This document shows, in pieces, positions 1 to 6,412 of a DNA stretch of 19,389 nucleotides. The position numbers and the translations under genes are program-made. The number at the start of each line of letters is the position of its first letter. Position 1 is the stretch's first letter. The DNA is taken from positions 36,699-56,087 of the forward strand of contig MGNQ01000024.1 of assembly GCA_001796865.1 (NCBI GenBank). Reading direction: 5' to 3'. The notes beneath the pieces are model-generated. The model did not search any database. It saw nothing but the letters and a program-made list of their open reading frames with translations, and was not told the origin of the DNA. Source of the stretch: Chloroflexi bacterium RBG_16_56_11. GTDB lineage: Bacteria > Chloroflexota > Dehalococcoidia > Dehalococcoidales > RBG-16-60-22.

Positions 1-1934
1 GCTGGGCGGTCGGGTTGAAAATGGCGGCCCTTTCCCTGCGCCACCAGAAAGATGTACCGGAGTTCCTGGCCGCCTTCACTGGCAGTCAGCGCTATGTCAT
101 GGACTACCTGATGGAGGAAGTGCTCCAGAAGCAGACACCGGAGATGCGCGATTTCCTGATGCAGACTTCGGTGCTGGAGCGGCTGACCGCTCCCCTGTGC
201 GATGCCGTCACCGGGCGGCAAGACAGCCAGGATATACTCCTTAATCTTGAGCGGGGTCACCTGTTCATCGTCCCGCTGGATGAGTCGCGGCAGTGGTACC
301 GCTACGAGCACCTCTTCGCCGACCTGCTGCGGCACCAGTGCCAAGCGAATTTCGGCACAGAACAGGTTGCCGCTTTTCATCAGCAGGCGAGCCGGTGGTA
401 TGAAGATAATAATTTGCCTGACGAGGCTATACATCATGCCCTGGCGGCCCGGGACTGGGAAACGGCGATGAGGCTGATATATACCCATTGCGAGGAACGA
501 AGGAAACGGGGAGAGTTTAATACCCTGCTCGGCTGGTTCCAGGCGATTCCACATGAAGCATTGCGTGAGCACCACCGGCTGTACAGCCAGTATGCCGCCC
601 TCCTCTCTGCCATAGGTCAGTTTGATACCGCCGAAGCCGCCTTAAATTATCTGGAATCCACAGTTCAGAATGACACTGTCTTGCAGGGAGAGGTGGCTTT
701 TTCACTGGCGGTCATCTACCGGCGCCGGGGGGATAATAAGCGCCTTGTCGAGCTATCAGAGAAGGCGCTCTCACTTCTGACCCCGGATAATATTGCGATG
801 CGCAGCCGGGCGACCTGGAACATAGGGTACGCTCGATTTTATCATGGCCCATTCCAGGAAGCTGAAAAATGGCTGAACGAGGCGTATGAACTGGGTCAGC
901 AGGCTGGTGATATTTGGGTCGCTTCCAATGCCCTGTGCCTCATGGGCGCTATTGCTGCCTGGCAAGGCAAGCTGCATCGCGCGGGGGAAACATACCAAAG
1001 GTCAATCGAGGTTGCCGGGCGGACGCCGCCGGCAGGTATAACTCAAAACTATTTATGCCAGGTCCTGTATGAATTGAACGACATGGAAGCGGCGGTTGAA
1101 AACGCGAGGTTGTCGGTTGAGTGGGGAGAGCTCGGCGGACAGATGGAGGCGGCGATGTCCGCTTGTTTTTATCAGGCCCAGATCTGTCTGGCCCGGGGCG
1201 ATACAGCCAGCGCGGATGCGTTGATGAAGAGAATGGACCAAGCCAGTAGTCATTCAACTGTTTCACCACACTGGCGTGCGCGGCATGTGGCCTGCCGGGT
1301 AATGTATGCTATCCGGCAGGAGAATCTTGGAGAGGCTACCAGCTGGGGCAGGCAGCTTCCCGAGTTAACTGGTTTGTTGATTATCGACCAGCACGTTCCG
1401 GCGCGCCTGCTGCTAGCCCGGGGCGAGAAAACAGCGGCCGCGAGGCTTCTAAAGGACTTGTACGAGCGGTTTGTCCAATTTGGTGTTCCCGGTCTGGCGA
1501 TTCGCCTGCGTGTCTACCAGGCCCTGGCGGCGGCCACCCCGGAGGAGGCGATTACCTTCCTGGCTGACGCTCTAGTCAAGGGGGAGCCCGAGGGCTACAT
1601 CCGTACATTCGTCGATGAAGGCGAACTGCTGAAACCGCTGCTGGAGAAAGCCCTGTCTCAAGGAATCACGCCGGAACACACGAGAAAACTCCTGAATATC
1701 ATCGAGGCAGAAGAGCGGATGTGCCTCAAGGTCGGCGGAAAAATACTCTTGAGTGAGCGTGAGCTCGAGATACTGCGCCTCCTCGCCTCCGGGGCCTCCA
1801 ACCAGGATATCGCCGGCAGGTTGACCATCGGCCTGAGCACGGTCAAGACCCACGTCCATCATATCTTGGAGAAGCTCAATGCCAGAGACCGCAGCCAGGC
1901 AATCTACCTCGCCAAGGAACTGAAGCTGCTGTAG
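1..1934 (+). CDS. MalT-like LuxR-family transcriptional regulator, 3' part (5' end outside window)
   Basis: The frame is open from base 3, reading WAVGLKMAALSL, which matches the internal 'GW..GL.LAALSL' segment of large MalT-type regulators. The gene therefore begins upstream, and the TTG at 15 is not a real start. About 643 residues are visible; these proteins are usually about 900, so the N-terminal P-loop ATPase (STAND NTPase) module is mostly missing here. After the winged-helix-like part (VMDYLMEEVLQKQ.., LFADLLRHQ) comes a long TPR-like helical superhelix. The last 60 residues form a LuxR/GerE helix-turn-helix: LSERELEILRLLASG, then SNQDIAGRL and STVKTHVHHILEKL. It should be a signal-responsive DNA-binding activator. 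The inducer cannot be read from sequence. The next gene, 209 bases on, is a small protein that may be its partner. Confidence 0.93.
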   Translation, partial: WAVGLKMAALSLRHQKDVPEFLAAFTGSQRYVMDYLMEEVLQKQTPEMRDFLMQTSVLERLTAPLCDAVTGRQDSQDILLNLERGHLFIVPLDESRQWYRYEHLFADLLRHQCQANFGTEQVAAFHQQASRWYEDNNLPDEAIHHALAARDWETAMRLIYTHCEERRKRGEFNTLLGWFQAIPHEALREHHRLYSQYAALLSAIGQFDTAEAALNYLESTVQNDTVLQGEVAFSLAVIYRRRGDNKRLVELSEKALSLLTPDNIAMRSRATWNIGYARFYHGPFQEAEKWLNEAYELGQQAGDIWVASNALCLMGAIAAWQGKLHRAGETYQRSIEVAGRTPPAGITQNYLCQVLYELNDMEAAVENARLSVEWGELGGQMEAAMSACFYQAQICLARGDTASADALMKRMDQASSHSTVSPHWRARHVACRVMYAIRQENLGEATSWGRQLPELTGLLIIDQHVPARLLLARGEKTAAARLLKDLYERFVQFGVPGLAIRLRVYQALAAATPEEAITFLADALVKGEPEGYIRTFVDEGELLKPLLEKALSQGITPEHTRKLLNIIEAEERMCLKVGGKILLSERELEILRLLASGASNQDIAGRLTIGLSTVKTHVHHILEKLNARDRSQAIYLAKELKLL

Positions 1935-2143
1935 CCATCGCTATTTTTCTTTCATAACGTTTCCTCTTCAGAATATCTCAGACTCCTCCGCGCGCCCTTG
2001 AATCGGTCCTGCCAAAAACCGCTTCATCCACCCTGGAATCAATCTCCGGATCAACCCCGAAATCAATCCCCGACCGATTATTTTCCAGACGTCCTGTTGC
2101 TAGCATTGAATTATCAGGTTAATTCAAGGAGCTTAGCAGTATC

Positions 2144-2359
2144 ATGCAGAGCGTCGAGATTAAGGTCAGGGGACAGATAGACCGGGGCTGGTCGGACTGG
2201 TTCGACGGTTTTAACATTATGCATAACCCGGAGGGCGAATCTATTCTGGTCGGCTCTGTCCGCGACCAGGCGGAGCTCCGGGGCATACTGTCAAAGCTGG
2301 CTGACCTGGGCCTTGAGCTGGTTTCCCTGGACACTTCACCGCGGGTCGCGAATCCCTAA
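2144..2359 (+). CDS. conserved small protein (71 aa), possible partner of the upstream LuxR regulator
   Basis: AAGGAG at 2126-2131 lies 12 bases before the ATG, a long but usable spacing. The protein is soluble, with no signal peptide or membrane segment. Its pattern is an N-terminal beta strand (VEIKVRGQID), a WSDWFDGFNI motif, a turn (PEGESILVGSV), and a helix (DQAELRGILSKLADLGLELVSLD). I recognise this layout, with a W-x-DWFDG motif and a C-terminal DQA.L...L..L..L.L.L.S, as a small hypothetical family common in Chloroflexota, often close to MalT-like regulators. That association is from memory and is not proven here. The fold suggests a small ferredoxin-like alpha/beta domain, possibly a regulatory or dimerisation unit. 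No catalytic residues are apparent and the biochemical function is unknown. Confidence 0.8.
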   Translation: MQSVEIKVRGQIDRGWSDWFDGFNIMHNPEGESILVGSVRDQAELRGILSKLADLGLELVSLDTSPRVANP

Positions 2360-2370
2360 CCGGGGACGCA

Positions 2371-2457
2371 ATGGAGGAGGTGATTGAGGGAGAAAAGAAA
2401 GAACTCATAACCTGGTTGGCAACGGGAATAAAAGCAAGAAAAATAAAGGAGAAATAA
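2371..2457 (+). CDS. possible 28-aa leader ORF upstream of the secreted protein gene
   Basis: An ATG at 2371 opens a 28-codon frame ending in TAA at 2455-2457, one base before the ATG of the secreted-protein gene at 2459. The peptide is charged and could form an amphipathic helix (begins MEEVIEGEKK, ends ARKIKEK). The Shine-Dalgarno site of the next gene (2445-2451) lies inside its last codons, so translation of this frame could be coupled to that gene. The upstream GGGG at 2361-2364 is a poor ribosome-binding site, and a chance frame of this length is common. Treat as a possibility only. Confidence 0.2.
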   Translation: MEEVIEGEKKELITWLATGIKARKIKEK

Positions 2458-2458
2458 A

Positions 2459-2983
2459 ATGAAAAAACTATATGTTACCTTTCTCGCACTGGTTCTGGTA
2501 CTGGCCATGATTGTGCCGGTGGGAGCTGTCCAGGCCGGGTCTCCGCGGACCGTGGTGTTCGGAGAGATTAAAATGGAATGGAATGGCTTTTTTGAAATGC
2601 ACAATTCGATTGGCGAAAGAGGCATCATGTTCTCTTCCATAGGGTTTACTGATACCTATATAGGCAGGCTTATAGGCACAGCCAATGAAACATCCTGGGG
2701 TAATATTAACGATACAAACTATGGTACATACACCGGGATGTTTTTCAGCATGGGTACCGTAGTGTTTGAAGGGTCTCTGATGGGGAAGACGGGAACTTTC
2801 ACGGCTGAGTTCTGGCGTATGGGTAAAGGTGGGACAGATGGTTACGCCAAGGGCGAACAGACCATCATCTCGGGCACAGGCGACCTGGAAAAGCTACGCG
2901 GCACCATAACTTACACCGTCAATCCACAGTCAGACGGCAGTTACGCCGGCAGATATTTTGGTAAATTACACTTTGACCCATAG
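2459..2983 (+). CDS. secreted beta-rich protein, DUF3224 / allene-oxide-cyclase-barrel-like
   Basis: AAAGGAG at 2445-2451 sits 7 bases before the ATG, an ideal ribosome site. Residues 1-26 are a signal peptide: KK, then a hydrophobic core (VTFLALVLVLAMIVPVG), and V-Q-A before the likely cleavage at 26/27. There is no lipobox cysteine. The mature part is about 148 residues of alternating glycine-rich strands. Its C-terminal half carries a pattern I associate with DUF3224: SLMGKTGTFTAEF, a TIISGTGDLEKLRGTITY segment, and a final YAGRYFGKLHF strand. Those proteins form a lipocalin-like or allene-oxide-cyclase-like barrel of unproven function. The gene stands alone and ends in a strong terminator. 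It is AT-richer than most of its neighbours, consistent with an accessory gene. The assignment is by remembered pattern, not by a search. Confidence 0.82.
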   Translation: MKKLYVTFLALVLVLAMIVPVGAVQAGSPRTVVFGEIKMEWNGFFEMHNSIGERGIMFSSIGFTDTYIGRLIGTANETSWGNINDTNYGTYTGMFFSMGTVVFEGSLMGKTGTFTAEFWRMGKGGTDGYAKGEQTIISGTGDLEKLRGTITYTVNPQSDGSYAGRYFGKLHFDP

Positions 2984-2997
2984 GTTCAAGCCATGAA

Positions 2998-3025
2998 GGG
3001 GAGTCCCAGGGGGACTCCCCTTTTT
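2998..3025 (+). terminator. intrinsic terminator of the secreted-protein gene
   Basis: A perfect 10-bp stem, GGGGAGTCCC (2998-3007) and GGGACTCCCC (3011-3020), with a 3-base loop is followed directly by TTTTT (3021-3025). It begins 15 bases after the stop codon at 2983. This is a textbook Rho-independent terminator for plus-strand transcription and insulates the upstream gene from the accessory strip that follows. Confidence 0.92.
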
Positions 3026-3065
3026 CATTTTCGTATTGTATATTGCGAATTCTTTACTTGTTCAC

Positions 3066-3095
3066 TTTTGTGTCACAAAAACTCATTTTGTGACA
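3066..3095 (+). repeat. nested inverted repeat, candidate operator
   Basis: TTTTGTG-T-CACAAAA (3066-3080) is a perfect palindrome around one base. The arm TGTCACAAAA (3071-3080) is repeated in inverse as TTTTGTGACA (3086-3095) after a 5-base spacer. Three copies of the half-site TTTTGTG(A/T)CA therefore lie within 30 bases. It sits in the AT-rich gap between the terminator and the small membrane-protein gene. There is no T-tract, so it is more likely a protein-binding site than a terminator. The half-site is loosely similar to CRP/FNR-type TGTGA..TCACA sites, but the spacing is much shorter. Confidence 0.6.
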
Positions 3096-3245
3096 GTGAG
3101 GTAAGAAGACAGGCACCGAACTGGCGTGTGAGAAGCAAATCTGATTCCAGAGCTTCAACACTTACTTGTCTGGCATCCACGACTCATAAAGTACGAATTA
3201 TTGAATTGTAAGGCAAAGTGATGTTAGCATAAGCACAATTGTCAG

Positions 3246-3563
3246 GTGTTGAAGGAGGTGGCGAACACGCGGATTACTATTCTACCAAAGACCCCTTTAG
3301 GCCGATGGTCAGTCGGCATAGTCATCGCTCTGATTGTTTTATTCGCGGTCGTCCCTGAGGCTCCTGGTGCGGAAGCCACAGCTCTTGGTCGGGCTTCAGC
3401 AATAGGTTTCGCGGGCATATCCGGGGCTGCCTTGGTAACCGGTCTCGTCGGTATCGTTAAGAGAAGGGAGCGATCTGTCCTTGTGCTCCTGACCGCGGTG
3501 ATCGGTTTGTTCGCTTTGATAAAAGCAGTTGGCCAGGCATTCGGTAAGACAATCGGATGGTAG
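3246..3563 (+). CDS. small three-helix membrane protein, unknown function
   Basis: The protein has about 105 residues. It opens with a short cytosolic segment containing PKTPLGRWSVG and then three hydrophobic segments, at about residues 22-38, 50-70 and 77-97, separated by a basic VKRRERS loop. I recognise the motif 'LPKTPLG(K/R)WSVG' followed by membrane helices as a recurrent small hypothetical protein family in Chloroflexota and Firmicutes; the function is unknown. The start is uncertain. The longest frame opens with GTG at 3246, but AAGGAGG (3252-3258) lies just inside it. A later start is possible, although no ATG lies at the right distance from that site. The last codons overlap the region where the recombinase remnant begins. 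Confidence 0.65.
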   Translation: MLKEVANTRITILPKTPLGRWSVGIVIALIVLFAVVPEAPGAEATALGRASAIGFAGISGAALVTGLVGIVKRRERSVLVLLTAVIGLFALIKAVGQAFGKTIGW

Positions 3564-3564
3564 T

Positions 3565-4053
3565 GCCCTGGAAAACAGAGCCAAGACCCATGAGAATAGA
3601 TATATACCTCTTGTGGAACTGAATCATGTCGTTCTCATGGAGCATTATAAAAGAAGCAAGTTCACCAAACCGGATGATTTTATCTGGCCTAATAGGTCCG
3701 GCGGCCCTCTCAACGAGTCCCTTGTAAACCACCGCTTCACCCTAAGCTTAAGGAAGTTGGGATTGCGTAAGATTAGACTTTACGATTTGAGGCATGGGCA
3801 TATCACCGAATTACTCAATGACGGCGTACCTGACAAACAAATCCAAGAGAGAGTCGGACATTCCAGCGCAACTATGACCAAGGACAGGTACGGGCGTTTT
3901 CTGGTTGGCGCACAGGAGAAATCTATTCGGGAGTGGGAGAGTAAGCGGTTTTCAAAAACCGCGGCTTCTGAAGATGGAACCTCTGAACCTGGAGCCAGCG
4001 AAGGGATTCGAACCCCCGACCCGCGCTTTACGAAAGCGCCGCTCTACCACTGA
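3565..4053 (+). pseudogene. tyrosine recombinase (phage-type integrase), C-terminal remnant
   Basis: Only the C-terminal part of a lambda-integrase-family catalytic domain remains. Recognisable similarity starts near 3571 (THENRYIPLVE) and continues through a WPNRSGGPL segment. It then shows the second catalytic box YDLRHGH, the GHSS histidine box, and the tyrosine in KDRYGRF. The N-terminal arm- and core-binding domains and the first catalytic arginine are missing, so the product cannot be an active integrase. In box II the usual H-x-x-R reads Y-x-x-R. No convincing start codon or ribosome site precedes it. The frame runs on through the antisense of the adjacent tRNA to a stop at 4051-4053, so residues after about 3990 are meaningless. 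It points toward the tRNA 3' end, the classic arrangement for an element integrated in a tRNA gene. Confidence 0.82.
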
Positions 4054-4064
4054 GCTACGCTGGC
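3990..4064 (-). tRNA. tRNA-Thr (anticodon CGT)
   Basis: Read on the minus strand, the gene folds into a full cloverleaf. The acceptor stem is GCCAGCG paired with CGCTGGC. The D arm is GCTC..GAGC around AGTGGTA. The anticodon stem is GCGCT/AGCGC with loop TTCGTAA, giving anticodon CGT (reads ACG, threonine). The T loop is TTCGAAT in a stem that has two G-U pairs. The discriminator base is T at 3993 and a CCA tail is encoded at 3992-3990. The 3' end abuts the recombinase remnant, so this tRNA is the probable former integration site. On the plus strand it reads as the familiar false peptide GIRTPDP, which should not be annotated as protein. Confidence 0.96.
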
Positions 4065-4333
4065 AAATAGAAAAAGATATAATCGGAAAGCTATTGTCAT
4101 AATAGCACCCCGGGTATCAGCCTGACAAGATTGACGGTGTAGCGGACAAACCAGAAATCCCTGCCGAAAACCGTCCGTTGTCGATCATCACTCCGTCGTG
4201 CCAAAAAGCACTATTATATCACATATATGGACATTTAGACATATTATTTATGGAGATTTTATGCCAATTTTATGATTCGTTAATTAAATTTACGCGCTCC
4301 TTTACAATCGGCTGTTAGGCTATAGAAAGAGCC

Positions 4334-4873
4334 ATGAGTACACCCCAGACCAGAGTGAACACGCCGGACCGGAGGGTCGCCGCCAAGAGAGTCAAGGCCG
4401 CCACGGTACTTGTTATCGAGGACGAGGAGGACATCCGCAACTTCGCGGCGCGAGTGCTCGAGCTGGAGGACTACGACGTCATCAAGGCCGCCGACGCCAG
4501 CTCCGGGATGCAAATGTTGAAGGAAAAGTCCATTGACCTCGTGCTGCTGGACCTGCGCCTGCCCGACCTCGACGGGTGGTCGATACTTCGGGAGATAAAA
4601 CACCATCCCGACTATTCGCGAATACCGGTAATCGTCTTCACGGCTCTGGCCGAGGCGATGCAGCGGCGGAAAACGCTACGCATGGGTGCGGCAAGCTATC
4701 TCATCAAGCCACTTAGCGCCCGCCTGCTCAGCCAGACGGTGACCAACATCCTGAGGGAGACGGGGCACAGAGCGGCGGCGGGATATCCACAGAGAGCCTG
4801 GAAGACCGAAGATGCACGGCGCGGGGGGATAGGTGGCGGGCCGGTTAGCCCTGCCGCGAAACGAACTCCTTGA
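4334..4873 (+). CDS. single-domain response regulator (CheY-like receiver)
   Basis: After a basic 22-residue lead, residues 24-145 form a receiver domain. It has the acidic pair E29/D30 (VLVIEDEED), the phospho-acceptor D73 (LVLLDLRLPDLDG), T103 (VIVFTA) and K125 (YLIKPL). All the conserved phosphorylation residues are present. There is no DNA-binding output domain. The last about 35 residues are Gly/Ala/Arg-rich and look unstructured. It is an orphan: no histidine kinase lies within the window, so its partner must be encoded elsewhere. It may act as a phosphotransfer intermediate or through protein contacts. The ATG at 4334 has only a weak AAAGAG just upstream; a GTG at 4355 is an alternative. 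Its 3' end overlaps the convergent DUF951 gene by 29 bases. Confidence 0.9.
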   Translation: MSTPQTRVNTPDRRVAAKRVKAATVLVIEDEEDIRNFAARVLELEDYDVIKAADASSGMQMLKEKSIDLVLLDLRLPDLDGWSILREIKHHPDYSRIPVIVFTALAEAMQRRKTLRMGAASYLIKPLSARLLSQTVTNILRETGHRAAAGYPQRAWKTEDARRGGIGGGPVSPAAKRTP

Positions 4874-5036
4874 CCCGGCGCTCGAAGACGCTCCGGTCGA
4901 GGAGGACACGGCGCCCGCACTTGAGGCATTTGAGACCGATATCGGCACCGAGCCGCACTACCTGCCATTCGCGATTGCCGCAGGGATGCACTTTCCTCAG
5001 CCTGACGACATCGCCGAGATTGACCTCTAAGACCAT
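4845..5036 (-). CDS. DUF951 family small protein (63 aa)
   Basis: This small protein matches the DUF951 pattern closely: an N-terminal GDVVRLRKVHPCG, then W-x-V-x-R-x-GADIGLKC-x-x-CGRRVLL, then RSVFERRVKEF. H17, C19, C37 and C40 could bind a metal. The family is about 60-70 residues, widespread in Firmicutes and Chloroflexota, and functionally unassigned; the basic C-terminus and zinc-knuckle-like cysteines suggest nucleic-acid contact (inference). The start codon is only 13 bases past the end of pyrF, so the two are probably co-transcribed. The 3' end overlaps the convergent response-regulator gene; of the two overlapping ends, this one is better conserved. Confidence 0.93.
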   Translation of the reverse strand: MVLEVNLGDVVRLRKVHPCGNREWQVVRLGADIGLKCLKCGRRVLLDRSVFERRVKEFVSRQG

Positions 5037-5049
5037 GCCCGGTCACCCT

Positions 5050-5868
5050 TCAGGACGGCGACCCTGCCAGGATTTCGTTAATCCGGCCCCTCAGTTCCCC
5101 GGCGGCAATCCGGGCGGCGGCGGCAAAATCCTTGCCTTTCGACGCATAAAGGACCTGCCGGGACGAATTGATGATTGTTTTACAGCGTCCGGCATCGACG
5201 CCGAAACGTACCGTATCGGCAAGCTCGCCGCCCTGCGTACCCACTCCGGGTATCAACAGGGGCATTTCCGGGTATCCCTGCCGGATTAACCTGAGCTCTT
5301 CGGGGTAGGTGGCGCCCACCACCAGTCCCAGGTTGCCGTGTTTATTCCAGAGCGCTACTTTCCCGGCAACGACTTCGAAAAGAGCTTTTACGCCGGTTTC
5401 CGTTTCACAGGAGAGCGACTGGAAATCCGCGGCGCCGGCATTGGAGGTTCGGCAGAGGATGAAGACACCGCGGTCGTGGTAGGCGATGAACGGCTCCAGG
5501 GAATCGAGCCCGAGATAGGGACTGGCCGTAGTCGCATCGAACCGGAAATAGTCGAAAAGCCCGCGGGCATAGGCCCTGGCTGTGTTGCCGATATCCCCGC
5601 GCTTGGCATCGACAATGACCGGGATATCCGCCGCTATATAATCGCGCGTGAGCTTGAGGGTGTCCCAGCCGTCCCGGCCCAGCGCCTCGTAAAAAGCGAT
5701 ATTCGGTTTATACGCGCAGACGAGGTCGGCGGTGGCATCAATAATCGCCCTGTTGAACTCGAAGACACCCAGACCCGGTGGCATTAATCCGGGGTCGGGG
5801 TCAAGGCCCACGCAAAGGAGGCTCCGGTTTTTATCGATTGCCTGGGCGAGCTTTTCTAAGAAACGCAC
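5050..5868 (-). CDS. pyrF: orotidine 5'-phosphate decarboxylase
   Basis: This enzyme converts OMP to UMP, the last step of de novo pyrimidine synthesis. The 272-residue length fits the longer PyrF subfamily. Landmarks are VGLDPDP (D22, substrate site), KPNIAFYE (K54), the catalytic VDAKRGDIGNTA (D87, K89, D92), a TASPYLG segment, and LIPGVGTQGG in the phosphate-binding region. The start is GTG at 5866-5868 with GGGAG a few bases upstream. It follows the SWIM-protein gene after an 82-base gap that contains a hairpin, and is followed 13 bases later by the DUF951 gene. No other pyr genes are in the window, so this is a dispersed pathway gene. Confidence 0.97.
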   Translation of the reverse strand: MRFLEKLAQAIDKNRSLLCVGLDPDPGLMPPGLGVFEFNRAIIDATADLVCAYKPNIAFYEALGRDGWDTLKLTRDYIAADIPVIVDAKRGDIGNTARAYARGLFDYFRFDATTASPYLGLDSLEPFIAYHDRGVFILCRTSNAGAADFQSLSCETETGVKALFEVVAGKVALWNKHGNLGLVVGATYPEELRLIRQGYPEMPLLIPGVGTQGGELADTVRFGVDAGRCKTIINSSRQVLYASKGKDFAAAARIAAGELRGRINEILAGSPS

Positions 5869-5919
5869 GGGTCTCCCGGAATAAATAGATTTACGGTGAC
5901 AGGAAGCGTAGCTAAGTTA

Positions 5920-5945
5920 CCGGTCGCCGGAAACGTGGCGACTGG
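5920..5945. repeat. stem-loop between SWIM gene and pyrF
   Basis: CCGGTCGCC (5920-5928) and GGCGACTGG (5937-5945) form a 9-bp stem with one G-U pair and an 8-base loop. It lies in the 82-base gap between the SWIM-protein gene and pyrF (both minus strand). There is no T-tract on either side, so it may be a processing or weak attenuation element rather than a full terminator. Confidence 0.5.
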
Positions 5946-5950
5946 AGAGC

Positions 5951-6220
5951 CTAGCGCAACGTCCCGTTTTGCGGCGTGGTGAGCGCTTCCTGGGGTAGCA
6001 TGCTGGCCAGGATTTTTTCCATGGCCATGGTATGGCTGCAAAGTCCCCACTTGGAGAAAAAGCTGCAGGTGCAGTTCCATTTCCCGTCTTTATAGCTGGT
6101 CTTATAATCGCTGTTTTCACCGCGGAATTTTACCGCCAGCTCGTAGAAGGTGACGCGGTCAGGTTCCTGGGCATAGCGCTTGGCTTTTTCGATTTTGCCG
6201 ATAAGACTCGACTGCATCAT
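5951..6220 (-). CDS. small SWIM zinc-finger protein
   Basis: The protein has 89 residues, or 88 if the second of two adjacent ATGs is used. Both starts are well placed behind AAGGAGG (minus strand, about 6226-6232). The centre carries a SWIM-type zinc motif: C50-x-C52, then eight residues, then C61-x-H63 (WNCTCSFFSKWGLCSH). The N-terminus is helical and basic (LIGKIEKAKRYAQEP), followed by a strand-rich stretch (VTFYELAVKFRG, YKTSYKDGKW). SWIM domains bind DNA or protein partners. Stand-alone proteins of this size and pattern occur in Chloroflexota, but their role is not established. The C-terminus after MLPQEALTT looks disordered. It precedes pyrF on the same strand. Confidence 0.88.
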   Translation of the reverse strand: MMQSSLIGKIEKAKRYAQEPDRVTFYELAVKFRGENSDYKTSYKDGKWNCTCSFFSKWGLCSHTMAMEKILASMLPQEALTTPQNGTLR

Positions 6221-6238
6221 GGCTGCCTCCTTAACTAA

Positions 6239-6271
6239 AAGAGCACTGGCTTTTTACAGTCCAGTGCTCTT
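6239..6271 (-). repeat. strong hairpin in the leader of the SWIM gene; possible terminator or attenuator
   Basis: AAGAGCACTGG (6239-6249) and CCAGTGCTCTT (6261-6271) form a perfect 11-bp stem with an 11-base loop. Read on the minus strand, the stem ends in CTCTTTTAG, a short T-run, and the SWIM gene's ribosome site follows within about 10 bases. It could terminate transcripts from the amidohydrolase gene (which ends at 6413), or act as a leader element controlling the SWIM gene. The 192-base gap holds no other gene. A TAGAAT at 6343-6348 (minus) is a weak candidate -10 element upstream. Confidence 0.6.
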
Positions 6272-6412
6272 AATGTCACTGCCGTCCACTACCCGGCGGC
6301 TCACTCTCGTTTTCCCTTCTGGTAATTCTTCACAGCTTTTAAATTCTACAATATTTCCCCCGCTAAGTCCAGCCGTATACCCCGAATATCCGGTAACGAA
6401 CATATAAAATAT

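Noticed and set aside
2036..2085. Short AATCAA-CCCC direct repeats, considered as a CRISPR or operator array
   Set aside because: Copies are only about 8-12 bases, irregular and too few; no CRISPR-like repeat-spacer structure is present anywhere in the window.
2993..3211. 72-aa plus-strand frame after the secreted-protein gene
   Set aside because: It starts inside the intrinsic terminator hairpin, has no ribosome site and no recognisable domain.
3905..4102. 65-aa plus-strand frame containing the GFEPPTRALRKRRSTTELRWQ-type string
   Set aside because: It is the antisense reading of tRNA-Thr and a shifted frame of the integrase remnant; this kind of string is a well-known false protein over tRNA genes.
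4065..4333. AT-rich gap between tRNA-Thr and the response regulator
   Set aside because: Apart from a short GCTATT/AATAGC inverted repeat (4090-4106) near the tRNA 5' end and several AT runs, no convincing promoter, RNA or frame could be supported.
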